Shown: in pieces, positions 25,421 to 37,580 of the stretch
How positions within the stretch are numbered: the stretch's first letter is position 1
Layout of the letters: each line of letters starts with the position of its first letter
Assembly: GCA_028564705.1 (NCBI GenBank)
Contig: JAPXFQ010001149.1
Coordinates: 434,001-498,000, forward strand
DNA length: 64,000 bases
Direction of reading: 5' to 3'
Source of the DNA: Apricaphanius iberus
Lineage: Eukaryota; Chordata; Actinopteri; Cyprinodontiformes; Aphaniidae
Notes under the pieces: model-generated
Seen by the model: the letters and a program-made list of their open reading frames with translations, nothing else
The model's database searches: none
What the model was told of the DNA's origin: nothing
Translations under genes and position numbers: made by a program

Positions 25421-25740
25421 GCATACTCCATGCTGTCTCTTCTCTGTCTTCTCAGACCCCCAGACGGTCATAGCAGATGACCGCTCTTACAGAGCCAGGT
25501 TCTGCTAGAGGTTTCTTCCTGTTAAAGCGGAGTTTTTCCTCTCCCATGTTGCTACATGCTTGCTCAGTATGAGGGATTGCTGAAGAATTGCTATGGTTGG
25601 AGTCTGCATGATCTGGGCACAACCTCATGTCGATGACTCATCGCAATCTGCTGGGATTCCTTACATAGAAAACTTTTAACTGATTAGAATATTTGTATAA
25701 TTGTATTGAAATGATTCTTAATAAATCCAGATAAGTAATT
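25421..25740 (+). repeat. Dispersed repeat family R1, 3' half
   Basis: The sequence 'ctctgtcttctcagaccccc', 'gaggtttcttcctgttaaa', 'gtttttcctctccca', 'cttgctcagtatgagggatt', 'ggagtctgcat', 'caatctgctgggattcc' matches 61295-61580 and, in part, 26265-26386. It is a common teleost repeat, family name unknown to me. Confidence 0.7.
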
Positions 25741-25937
25741 TTTGCTTTTTTTTAAAATAGAAATACTTAAACAACAATTTAAAAACAATTATTTGAGAAG
25801 TACCTTTAATTAATTTCCAGTCAGGAAAATCAAATCTTAAAAAAATACTTCTACTATAAAGGAGTAGTTTATTGTGAATTAAGTGTACTACTTAAGGGAT
25901 AAAGCTTATAGTTAGAATGGCTTAGGTTTTCCTGAAC

Positions 25938-26386
25938 TATCTCTGTAGTTATGCTGCTATAGGCTTAGACTGTTGGAGGACAGTGTGACCACTTTTCTTC
26001 ACTCTTCCACTTTTCTCTTCTACTACTGTACAGATGTAGTGTCTTGTGTATTTCGGCCATTAATCTAATTTTCTCTCAGTTTTTTTCTCTACATAGAAGC
26101 TCCACCTGGTCTGGTATCCTGCTCAGCTACAACGTCCTGTTGGATGGGGAGCATCAACTCAGATGATGCTTTCAGTGATTGAACATCTTCCATGTCCTGT
26201 TAACTTTTTACTTTCTTTAATATATAAAGTACTTTTACATCGGGTCATTTTGTTCTTTTTGTGTCTCTTCTCTGCCTTCTCAAACCCCCAGACGGAGATG
26301 AGCTCTTGTACTGAGGCAGGTTCTGGTTATGCTGGAGGTTTCTTCCTGTTAAAGGGGGAGTTTTTCCTCTCCACTGTCGCAATATA
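25938..26386 (+). repeat. Dispersed repeat family R1, longest copy, cut by Tc1
   Basis: It joins the 7211-type 5' half to the 25421-type 3' half ('gtttcttcctgttaaaggg', 'tttttcctctccactgtcgc') and so shows that they are one family. It stops exactly at the TA where the Tc1 element begins at 26387. The remaining 3' part is not found after the Tc1 element, where an AT microsatellite starts. Confidence 0.65.
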
Positions 26387-27958
<1,572 letters not shown>

Positions 27959-27990
27959 TATGTATGTATGTATATATATATTATTATATA

Positions 27991-28029
<39 letters not shown>

Positions 28030-28246
28030 CATACATAAATACATACATACATACATACATATATGTATGTATGTATATATATATTTATATATATAATATA
28101 TTTTTAGAATATGTATGTATATTAAATATAATATACATACATATTATATATTATTACATATATATATATACATAGTTCAATATATATATAATAGTTATAT
28201 CATATATATATATACATAGTTACATACATATATATATATACATAGT

Positions 28247-28318
<72 letters not shown>

Positions 28319-28321
28319 TAA
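27959..28321. repeat. AT/ATGT microsatellite array
   Basis: A mixture of (tatg)n, (at)n and (atac)n over about 360 bp. The reading frames here (Tyr/Ile-only proteins) are artefacts of the repeat. It abuts the Tc1 element's right end. Confidence 0.95.
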
Positions 28322-29585
28322 TAGGTGCGCTGCTTCTCCTTGCATTGGGCAGGCCGCGATAAATACCTTTATCCATCAAGGTAGGGGCCCAAGGCATGAT
28401 GTGATCACGCAAGCCTCATGTTTTACCACCTGATCCATCTGTTTCGTACCTGTGAGGGCAAAGTGGGAGCTGCAGTTATGTGTCTGCTCGAAATATATTC
28501 TGAGGACACTCTCTGCCACACCATCCAAACTCTACACGTAGGTTTGCAGCTAGTAGTCCCCTCAGATGTTTCTTGGCTTATTAAAAAAGTCCTTCAAGTC
28601 ATAACTAAAGAATGGAAATGAAGTTAAAATACTTGAAAACCGGATTATTATGGAAGAAGATGATTCAGAGAGAGCCGTTTTTAGTTAAATTCACCTCAAT
28701 AGAGAGAACATATAAATAAATATCAGGTAAACAAAGATTTTCCTTTTCTTATAATCAACAAATAATAACTGCGGTCGTCTCTACAGTCTGGTTGTGTATT
28801 CTGCACAACGTTTCCTGGAATTAAAGAGAAATTATGAGCTGCAGGTTTAGTGAGAACCAGAACGCAGGCTGCCAACTTGATCAGATGATTAATTAACCAG
28901 CAAATGACCAGATAAAGAGAAGAACAGTAGAAAGGGGAAATCTTCTGGAAAAATCAACTCTATAAAGCCTAAATAATGAAAGAATAATCAGAAAATTCAA
29001 ATGTTTGGGATCTGATTTCCTGATTGAACCTTTAGACAAATATTTTGTTTTAAAGAATTTACATATCACATTTTTTTTTTACAGCATATTTGCTACATCA
29101 AGTGTTATGGGCTTTTTTTAACTAATAGTTTATTCATCAGAATACCGATCCAACGTCAAAAAGGCTATAGTTTAGATATGCTGATATGAAAATCTGATGA
29201 CAACAAAACCAATGACAAATTAGTTGAACTGGCCTAGTTGAATCTAAACTTTCCCTTAGTTTTTTTCTTTCTTTATCTCTCTTTGTGGTGAGCCTGGAAA
29301 CAATTCTTCCTTCAGACAATGATGGACCTTTTCTCACGTTAAACATGGACGCCATTGCCTGTTGCTCATCATCTTACCTATCGATTTTCCCCATATTTCA
29401 GTGAGATTTCAGTCCTCATTTTAATCATCATAGTCTTCTTCTAATCGCTCCATGTCACTTTATTTTTCATCCATAATCATCTTTAAAACATCCTCATTAT
29501 GTATTGTGGTTTTTCTTTACAAATTTGTGAAGTTGTAGTCCAAGTAACTGAACAACATAACTAGCAGGGAGCTATGGCAATTAGA
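28322..29585. other. Intergenic DNA, no gene seen
   Basis: 28325-28570 is a GC-richer block ('gcattgggcaggccgcg...') that I cannot assign; it looks like part of a mobile element, because its base composition differs from both sides. The rest is AT-rich and featureless. Confidence 0.4.
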
Positions 29586-29812
29586 GGTGTCAAACGCCAG
29601 TCCTCGAGGGCTGCTGTCTTGCACTTTTTAGACATGTCACTGGTCCAGCACACATAAATCACATGGCAGAATTAGCTCCTCAGTATGTAGACAAGTTCTC
29701 CAGAGTCCTGCTAATAAAGTGATCCTTTGATTTAGGTGTGTTTAAGCAGTGTCACATCTAAAAGCTGCAGGACACCAGCGATCAAAGCATTGGAGCTTGA
29801 CATATGTGATTC
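29586..29812. repeat. Teleost dispersed repeat ('cagtcctcgagggctg...gcaggacaccagc')
   Basis: It begins 'ggtgtcaaacgccagtcctc' and ends 'agctgcaggacaccagcgat', with 'tccagcacac', 'ctcagtatg', 'gttctccagag' and 'taataaagtgatc' between. I recognise this as a very common non-coding teleost repeat with partly inverted ends. Family name not recalled. Confidence 0.65.
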
Positions 29813-30360
29813 AGCATGTTATCAGTAGTTATGGCACGGGGAATGAATATGTAACAATACATAGGTCTCTACATAGTTGAGAGATTTTAGACTATCCATC
29901 CAATGTCTACACCTTTTACAGCAAAACACCCCCCTTCCTGTTCTGAGGGGGTGGGACTAAAGTGATGTCAGCATTTGACCACTGGGATTCGTCAGGGACC
30001 TAATGAGCATCCACCAATGCAGGTTTCATCCCTCTGTGACTTTCTGAATAGGAGATATATCTGCTTTTATATTATTGGAATCTAGTCAAACTTTGAGGCC
30101 TGGCCTGCCCCTTTAACACATATTAAAAGTCATTTTTCTTTGATAAGTCTTGATTCCCCATGGCTGAAGGACAGCTTTACCAATTTCCATGAAAATCCGT
30201 CAAAATCTCCAGGAGGAGTTTAATTATGACTTGTGAAATGTGACCCAAAATAGCCGACTTCCTGTACTTTTTTGTTCATGACGGTAGGAGACTTTTTTTG
30301 TTCGTCTTGGAGAATTCTAACCATCTAGCAAGTTGTAAATGGGTTGTAAAGCTGTAAACC
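29813..30360. other. Intergenic DNA with an old repeat
   Basis: 29935-30117 ('gttctgagggggtgggac...ggcctgcccctttaac') resembles MITE DNA ending in cccctttaa, but no matching left end was found. No gene. Confidence 0.4.
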
Positions 30361-30564
30361 TTAGATTGTAATCACTTCCCTCTCTGAAATTAATCTCTGC
30401 TCGATTTTCTCAATATCTGCAAAGTTAAGACTACTCCCAATTGGGAAATCCCATTTATTAATCCAAAAGCAAACATATTCTAAGCATTCTTGCCCGTATT
30501 TATCTCGCATTGACCGGCAGACAGAAATGTCCGATGCCAAAAACTTGGGCTTTGCTGTTCCCAT
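30361..30564 (-). pseudogene. Truncated gag-like frame of the endogenous retrovirus
   Basis: A 67-codon frame starting with Met-Gly, rich in Trp, Phe and Ile like a matrix domain. It ends at a stop where the retroviral sequence appears to break off, so only the N-terminal part remains. The identity rests on position behind the primer-binding site, not on a strong family match. Confidence 0.4.
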
Positions 30565-30885
30565 TATGTAAAGAGAATGAAACCCAGCAAAAACTCTTGT
30601 TAACTACCTCTTTTTGAGTGAAATGATGTTGAAACGCAGCACAGCACTGTGCCATAGCCATAACACTGCACAATTTTTACACTTGGCTAGATAAATGAAC
30701 ATATAATTATAAAAGAGGAAATCTCTCTCACCGGGCGATGGGTCCTTCCAGCCAGCGTACGGAAGTCCGCAGAGGAACAAATCCCCGCTTCTCCGAAGAT
30801 GGGAGGTAACAAGTCGTTCCCCGGGTCTTCTTTGACGATTGGATTTTCCGGTGGAAACCCGATCCACCGTTGGAAGCCGGAAAAA

Positions 30886-30900
30886 AACGTTTGGGCGCCA
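30886..30900 (-). other. Putative retroviral primer-binding site (tRNA-Lys type)
   Basis: The sequence tggcgcccaaacgtt on the minus strand has the first nine bases of the classical Lys primer site (tggcgccca). The match beyond that is imperfect. Its position between a CA-ending LTR-like block and a leader preceding a Met-Gly frame supports the call. Confidence 0.5.
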
Positions 30901-31513
30901 AGAATGTAATCGGATTTTTTGAGACTCTTAATAAATGAGAGAGATTCCTTTAAGCGTTTGGAGGTTTTGATATTATTTGAATTGATCGTACAGGAGGACA
31001 GCAACACATCACAGCACATGTGGAATCCTGACCTGTCTCGGTCTTACAACAACTGGCTTATATTATTTCAAGCAATCTTGGTCGATCTATTCTTTTCGAT
31101 AAAGTACGACTCTCAAGATGAATAACAGAGACTTTATGGCGCCTGTCTCTTAGATTAGAAAGCTGAGAACTTTGTGTATCTTTAAGGATGCCCAGTTGGA
31201 GAACCCTCTCCATGGTAACACAGGATGTGGACTATCCTTATCAAAAACTCTCTGTCCCTGTCCTGGGTAAAAACGTCACTAAATAAGACTAGTCAGTCAA
31301 ACTGATACTAAAACATTAAGTAAACCAGGTCAAAGTTGATTACAAAGAACAGAAAGTAGAAAACATTCAATTCTTCCCATCACATCTACAATAAACCATG
31401 TGGCAGGTTAACTTTAGGGGGCGCTGTTGAACCAAATAGCCACGCCGCTTTTAATTTCCACTAAAATACTACATTTTCACACACACAAGTGAAGCGTGTA
31501 CAAAGATTGGTGA

Positions 31514-31531
31514 TTTTTTTTTTTTTTTTTT
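31514..31531. repeat. Poly-T run (18 T)
   Basis: Uninterrupted T from 31514 to 31531. It may be the tail of a minus-strand retroposed sequence, but no body was recognised to its right. Confidence 0.8.
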
Positions 31532-31621
31532 GGCTTCAGAACAGGCACTTCATTTTGGCGAAGAAAAATAAACATTACAGTAATCAATTTATTATATTTT
31601 AAATAGTCCTCTTGTTATAAT

Positions 31622-31950
31622 TAAGGAAGCAGCGATACAGATAGTGGTAACAGGTATCAGGGCCCATACTGTTATAATTTACTCGTTAACTGATACTTAA
31701 AATGTGAAAACTGCACACACAAAAAACTCAAAGAACGTTTTTTTTTTCTCCAAAATTTTAGTTCGGTGGTCATTTTTATTAATATTTTATTTTTTATATA
31801 ATTTAAAATCAATTGTAACAAACAGAGAAGAAAAGAAAACCTGTCATCTAGTTCATTGCTTTTTTTTATGGGGTAGAAGTATCCATTGGTACTCAGTATC
31901 CAAGTATCGGTATGTATCGGTTTGAAAAAAGTGGTATCGTTGCATCCCTA
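31622..31950 (+). mobile_element. hAT-type MITE, copy 2
   Basis: The ends taaggaagcagcgatac and gtatcgttgcatcccta are flanked by near-identical 8-bp duplications, gttataat (31614-31621) and gttatagt (31951-31958). The interior matches the copy at 2822 ('ggtcattttta', 'acagagaagaaaa', 'ggtactcagtatcc'). It has no nested repeat, so it shows the unit length of about 330 bp. Confidence 0.85.
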
Positions 31951-32277
31951 GTTATAGTAATTTTACAGCAGCAGGAATAATTGCATTGCAAATAAATACA
32001 TTTTTGTGTGACATTTTAGTTTAAAAGCTGTGATACCTTGGTGTTTTTACTGTCCTCATGTGCAGCCATGACTTATCCATAAGATAAAAGGAACGAAAGG
32101 AAAACATGCTTATACTGAACTTTACATTTGACCTCAGATTAAAGCTAAAGTTCACAGCCTCTCTTATTTTCATCCCCGCATGCACTCCTTCCCTCCTTTC
32201 TCCAGCTCTGCAACGTCTCATAAAACCAGTCCATCACTCAGAGCTGCCTATTGTCATCAGCCGCGGGGGACACCTGG

Positions 32278-32281
<4 letters not shown>

Positions 32282-32310
<29 letters not shown>
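32282..32310. repeat. (GT)n microsatellite
   Basis: Pure GT dinucleotide run, about 14 units, in the same orientation as the second run 150 bp downstream. Confidence 0.97.
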
Positions 32311-32311
<1 letters not shown>

Positions 32312-32458
32312 AATAAAGAAGCAGTTTTCAACAAGCTGTCAGATATCTGTCACCTTGGCAGGATCTGTGTGGAAACCCTCACTGTCAAAACCTGTCAAAT
32401 TTCCCTGAGTCCTTAATGAGGGAAAGAGCCAAGTTGAAACTAGAGGCATCGACGTGAC

Positions 32459-32462
<4 letters not shown>

Positions 32463-32498
<36 letters not shown>
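32463..32498. repeat. (TG)n microsatellite
   Basis: Pure TG run of about 18 units. Confidence 0.97.
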
Positions 32499-32500
<2 letters not shown>

Positions 32501-33844
32501 GCAGGGAACAGGTGCGTTGCTGGGAGCTGTGCTGGTTGAGGGAGCGGCAGGGGCTTGGTGCAGAACGTCATCGCTGACAATTTCAGTCCCACAAATAAAA
32601 CCCACATCAGCTGCCAGTGACTAAAGCGATGCAAGGCTGATGGATGTTATATAAAGAGAAACGGGCCAGAAATTGATTCAGCTTTTCTAAAACACAAAAA
32701 CAGGTAAAACTTCCAGGAAATAACATCGTGCTGCAACAAATGTGACCAGAACTAATAGAAACACCATCAAATCAAACTCTTAATATTTCCCTGCAGTATT
32801 TAGAGAACCTGCAACCAGTATGTTTGACCATGTATTCTTTGCAAAGCTCATCCCAAAGGTCCTCAATGTTCACCAGTATGTCCTGATGACAGAAACCGGG
32901 TTTTACCGAATTTCCCCGCGGCCCTCTGCAAATGTTACTCCCACAGGGTCGACAAGATCTCCCAGCAGGCCTTTGAGAGGAGGGGAAGGGAGGCGCAGGT
33001 GAATGACTCCAGGCAAACTTCTCCTGGATAAAACTTGGAGGAAGGAGGGAGAGGAGGGAGTCAGTAGACACCAGGAGCAGGAAAAGCAAAAGCATCATCG
33101 GTAAAAGAAATACGACCTGGGAGGATTATTTTTTTCTTTAGGAGCAAACGATGCAAAGAAAAGAGACCATGATAAAGAGAGCAAAAGATAAATTATGTTG
33201 AAGCTCACTATTCAATTTAATTATCTGCTGACAATAATTAATGTTTACCTCTACTTAAAATAATAATCTCTAACCAGGTCAGATGTTTACGCATTGGTGT
33301 GGTAGAGTAATAGAACTAACGGAGTAATTGACGAACTAACAGAGGTTAAAATAGCTCCTTTCCACAACATATTCCTCACCAATGTCAGCTAGTTGGTTGT
33401 TCAGTACAAAGCTCTGGGTCAGTTCACGAAGTCTGACTGATTTTTATTTTTAACATCCCTGGTTCCTCGTCTTTCACAGGCTCTCATTGGTCAGACTGCC
33501 GCTGTTTCCACATAAGATGCAGTCTTCGAGTGTTAACTTTGTTCCACATAAATAAGCACTCACAGGTCCAACACAGTTCAATAAAACTGGAGGTCAACTG
33601 AAAGTCATCATAAACAAATAGGACATTTGGAGTTGGGTGGATATTAGGGAAGTCTTGTCTTGAGTAGGAAGTAGAACAAAAATACACTCTGCTTTCCTAA
33701 TCCAGGGTTCAGGTTGATAGACTCTTACTGAATAGCCAATCTTCAGATAAGACCAGGATAACATGCTTGGCCTACTTCTTAAAAACAAGCAATAAACCTC
33801 TAGACTCAGTAAAACTCTCTCAACCAGTTAGTATGAGAACTAGA

Positions 33845-34730
33845 CGTGGCACAATCTCGTTTTTACCCCCCGAAATCGATCGAAATTACATGACAACCTT
33901 GTGCATCGAAATCTAAAAGACGATTTAGATCACCTTCTCCCATGTTCACATAATGTAGTGTCACTGACGTCCCACCTGGACTCCGTAGCTACAGTTAGCA
34001 GGCAGCCATTTATTTACTTAGATTTCCACATCACAAAGAACCACACATTGCATTTTCCCTAACAAGTAACTCTCACCAGTTCTTATACAGATCACAAAAA
34101 CACATGGCACCTCTACAGCACAAATTAGCTGATGCTAGCTATTAGCTAAGCTACAGTTAAACCATGGCTAGGAAGAAAGAAGCAGCGGAACCAGAGCTAA
34201 AGCCGCTCCTTCTACTCTCAAATCACCAGTGAGGAAATGTTGAGTTTCCCTCGAGTTAAGTCGACATTCTGGTGGTAAACCAGAGGACCGCTGTTAGCTG
34301 CACATTAGCTGGTTTCTTTTAGCCAGCCGGAGCTGGGAATTGTTGTGCTGCAATAACTAAAAAGAGTCACTAGATGGCAGCCACTCTCTGTTACTAATCA
34401 TTTTTGTTATTTATTTAAACGAAATTTACACTAAGTGTAAAAATGAATTATAAATACAAAAATATTGTAAATAATTTATTTCAATTTGACCATTAATGCC
34501 CATTGTGATGCATTACACAAGAATAATGGAAACTGCATCACTTATATGTCGTTTGAAATAAGATTTACCGTACAAAATTAAATGAAGAAAACCAATGATC
34601 ATAGACTAGTCTAGTCCAAAAATGGCACAGGGCTCTGTACTGAAAGAAATGGAAAAATCGATAATCAGATCGAATAGAGTATTTGGAGAATCGTGACTCC
34701 AAGACTCTAGAGTCTAGACTAACTGGTTTA
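33845..34730. mobile_element. Decayed hAT-like element
   Basis: It opens with 'gtggcacaatctcgttttta', 'cgaaatcgatcgaaatta' and 'catcgaaatctaaaagacga'. It ends with 'atcgataatcagatcgaata' and 'gaatcgtgactc', the ATCGAT-rich ends typical of a fish hAT group. At 34164 an ATG opens a Lys/Glu-rich start (MARKKEAAEPELK) like the first exon of hAT transposases, but it stops soon after. No catalytic part remains. The boundaries are approximate. Confidence 0.5.
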
Positions 34731-35924
34731 TTAGAACAGAATAGAACAATCCTTTGTTGTCCCACAATGGAAAATTCGCAGACAAGTGAGAGCAGAACAG
34801 AATTTAAGAGTCAAGAAAAAGAAGTATGTTATGGACTTAGTTAATGTGCGGTTATTAAAGATCAACATTACAGATAATGTGCAACAAAGAAGGATACTTT
34901 AAAGATAAATAATTAAAAATATTTAGAGATACATACTTTTTATATTGATAGAAACAATATTAGGTCATTTTTGTATCTTATATAAACATTTGTTTAATAT
35001 TTTAAAAAAACTATTACAAATATTGTCCAGTCCTATTTTGAACTATGACAATCATAAATACATTTATAATTTGACATGGAAAAAACAATCTACCCCCACT
35101 TTTTTTCCCCCTTTTTTAACAGGCTAAATAACCCAAATTACTGAAGCAAATTTTTGACTGTGTAACTTTACAAATGGCGCCCCGTAAGAGCAGCTCAATC
35201 ACTGAGGCAGGTGTCTATTATTTAAAGAACAAAGGCAGCAAATGTAGTTCCTGGTTATGCTGCTTTATTCTCAGAAAATTATCCAGAAGAACAGAAGACA
35301 TAGTTCAAAAGGTTAATTAGAGAGCGGAGCACAAAAGAACAAGTGGGAGAAATAATGGCGGCGTGAAACATGGTGGCGCAGGCATCATTATAAGGAGATG
35401 TTTCTCTATACTATGCTGTTGGACATTTTGTCACATTTCAATGATCATGGGTGAGTTTGATACGGGGTTGCTAGCCCAATCTTTGTGCCTTAATCAATCA
35501 ATCAAAAAAAGAAACTGTGGGGTGAGCCCAAATGATGGGTTTCTGAGGTGTGCCGAGCAACTGAGGGATGCGGACTTGATGGAGGAAAGAATATTATGTT
35601 ACCATGTATGGACTTCCTTTAAAGCATCTGAGAGACAGATGTCCAGAGCAGAGGATCAAAAATTGTCACACCAATACTCACTGAGGGCAACGTCTACATT
35701 TAGCCGAGGTTCAATTCAAAACCCTGAACTACCCGTTTAAAAAATAGAGCAGCACGACGACATGCTGGGATAAAATAGATCCGACGCTGAAAAGCTGTCG
35801 TTTAATGTCAGTCGTTGGTTGATGTCTCATGGCTCCAGGTTACAGACAGTCCTGTAAGACGTGCTGCATAATGAGTGAATGCATATGTGCAATAATAAAC
35901 AGCAGTTCTGACTATGAGCTGACA
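34731..35924. other. Intergenic DNA with a small Tc1 scrap
   Basis: 35355-35405 encodes VKHGGAGIIIRRCFS-like residues, recalling the HGGGSIMLWGCF block of Tc1 transposases. It is isolated and too short to assign. The rest is AT-rich without recognisable features. Confidence 0.4.
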
Positions 35925-36480
35925 GGGAACCTTACACCATCTAACTGGTCCCTGTCTCACATGACCTGCAAAAGTACAATAATGTGAAGAAAAATGGGTG
36001 CATGTATTTATTTTCAGCCTCCTGTAAACTGATACCCCAGAAGCAATTGTTGTCAATGCAGCTGCTGCGTTTGATCTCAACATGGAGAGAGTATAGACTA
36101 CCTACAGACCTACAGAGACATTAATGTCCCCTCAAGCTAAAAAAAAATATATAGGGTTGCTACTAAAAGAGACAGGCAAAGCCTGACAAAAACATCCTCA
36201 TCAGGTGGGAGAACCTGTTCACAAATCTCATCTGCATGGAATAGCGAGAGGAAGAAAAGTTTGAGAAACACGTAGGTGAAACCCTGAAGGTGATCCAAGT
36301 TGAACTGTTTTACATAGATGCAAAAAATTATGAGAATGTATGTTTTACTGCAGAGATGCATGGTGGTGGTAACATCATCCTGTGGGGATGCTTTTCTGGT
36401 ACCATTTGTATTTTTTCTTTGAAAGTGCTTAGTTTCACTTTAGATTTGATCAGTTTTAGTCTTTTTGTAAAACAAGTTGC
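35925..36480 (+). mobile_element. Tc1 transposase relic (part 1)
   Basis: Plus-strand patches in the expected order: 'agacctacagagacattaatgt' (the LTARARR-preceding region), 'catcaggtgggagaacctgt', 'tccaagttgaactgtttta' (K-VELF region) and, at 36355-36400, MHGGGNIILWGCFSGT (the HGGG-LWGCF block). Stops and frameshifts abound. The downstream SPDLNP-type part lies at about 37528-37575, beyond a separate repeat. Confidence 0.65.
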
Positions 36481-36484
36481 ATAC

Positions 36485-37180
36485 TAGGGGCAAGACAAGA
36501 ATAAATATGTAGCAAAATCTCAGAAAATGTTTATACTTTTTAATAAATGTATTAACTTGGGCCACATCAGCAACCGTACATACCAGACAAGTGTAAAACA
36601 TATAAGACAGTAACGTTCAGACGTTCCGTAAACACTGAATCTGACTGCCAACAATACAAAACAGAAGCTATAACGCACATATTCTTATATCAAAATTATT
36701 CCAGGTCCTGCTCCCAACCTTTGCCGACATGACGCTAGGCGAACCGCGGCAACACATAGGAATTGATTGACATATCTGACTCATTGGTGTAATACAGTAC
36801 AGCAAGTAAAACTAACCAGAAACTAGGGAGCCATTATTTGTCCATCAACACAACCTACGTCGGCCCTTTACATCTCCACTGTTTGTTACTGTTAGTATTT
36901 ACAGTTGCAGTATTGGCTAGTGATGTTAGCTTGTTTGTTAGCCAGGGCTTACCTGATATGAAGTAATCGCTGCACTGTTGCACGTTTCATCATCCTCCAA
37001 CCGCTTCTCCATACCGCTTCCAGCCAAAGACGCCTTTGTTTTCCTGTAAAGGGGTGAGTCGATGTAGTTCTGTAAAGGCTGCGCGTTTTGCTTTTAATCA
37101 AAGCGGTTTGTGCAACAAAAAGCAGGGCAAGACATGATCGCATCTGTTTGTACGGACATGGTGTGCAATAAAGCAGGGAG
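36485..37180 (+). repeat. Unidentified dispersed repeat family R3, copy 1 (inside the Tc1 relic)
   Basis: It matches 41706-42350 over its whole length in the same orientation. Landmarks: 'ggggcaagac', 'ttgacttgggcca', 'ctaaatctgactgccaaca', 'gcacatattct', 'acgctaggcg', 'gagccattatttgt', 'ttgcttgtttgttagccaggg'-type, and 'cttacctgatatgaagtaatc'. No coding potential was seen. Confidence 0.75.
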
Positions 37181-37525
37181 TTACGTAGACTTTATACTAA
37201 TGAGTCAAAAACGAAAACTACTCTCATTTTTATCTCAACACATTCAGTTCGTTTTAGTTCATTTGTTTGAAAACTCATTATGGTTCAGTTTAGTTTTGCT
37301 TTGTAGCGAAGTTTGGTTTTTATTTTTATTTCAGTTCAAATGTTTTTTCACTTTTCGTTAACGATAACCTCGCATGGGATAAAATGTAACCCATACACAA
37401 AATGTTATTTTCCACATAAAACCCAAATGCGAAACAAACCTGATCAAACGTGTGAAGCCCATGTGTGCAAAGACATGTGGTTTCATGTGAAGAACATGTG
37501 ACATTTCCTGCAGGAAAACCATCAT

Positions 37526-37580
37526 CAAGTGTTACAGTGGCCTAGTCCAAGTCCAGAGTCTAAATTCACAGATCCTCTCC
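37526..37580 (+). mobile_element. Tc1 transposase relic (part 2)
   Basis: 'gttacagtggcctagtccaa' followed by 'gtccagagtctaaattcaca' matches the Tc1 segment coding for W-P-S-Q-S-P-D-L-N-P-I. It lies in the same orientation as the 35925-36480 part and was probably separated from it by the R3 insertion. Confidence 0.55.

Larger units (their letters stand above)
30361..31330 (-). mobile_element. Endogenous retrovirus, 5' end only (LTR, primer-binding site, leader, gag start)
   Basis: On the minus strand, tggcgcccaaacgtt at 30900-30886 resembles a tRNA-Lys primer-binding site. Immediately upstream, LTR-like DNA ends in CA four bases before it (30905), with a TATAAG-type box near 31065. Downstream is a GC-rich leader of about 320 nt, then an ATG at 30564 opening a 67-codon frame that starts Met-Gly, as in myristoylated Gag matrix proteins. 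The frame stops at 30361, where unrelated DNA begins. No pol, env or second LTR is visible. The LTR's outer edge (31330) is approximate, and the retroviral group cannot be named. Confidence 0.55.
31959..33840. other. Intergenic DNA, no gene seen; two GT microsatellites
   Basis: 32040-32640 includes two GT runs. Frames across them on either strand are repeat artefacts. 32760-33110 contains a frame of 108 residues (minus strand) without family resemblance. Nothing else recognised. Confidence 0.5.

Noticed and set aside
29935..30117. Possible second T2-like MITE ending in cccctttaa
   Set aside because: No matching TTAAAGGGG left end was found within 1 kb.
32106..32634. Cys-Val or His-Thr repeat proteins
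   Set aside because: Translation of the GT/CA microsatellites.
35355..35740. 125-residue frame starting MKHGGAG
   Set aside because: Only the first 15 residues resemble Tc1 transposase; the rest is unrelated, so it is a short relic and not a gene.
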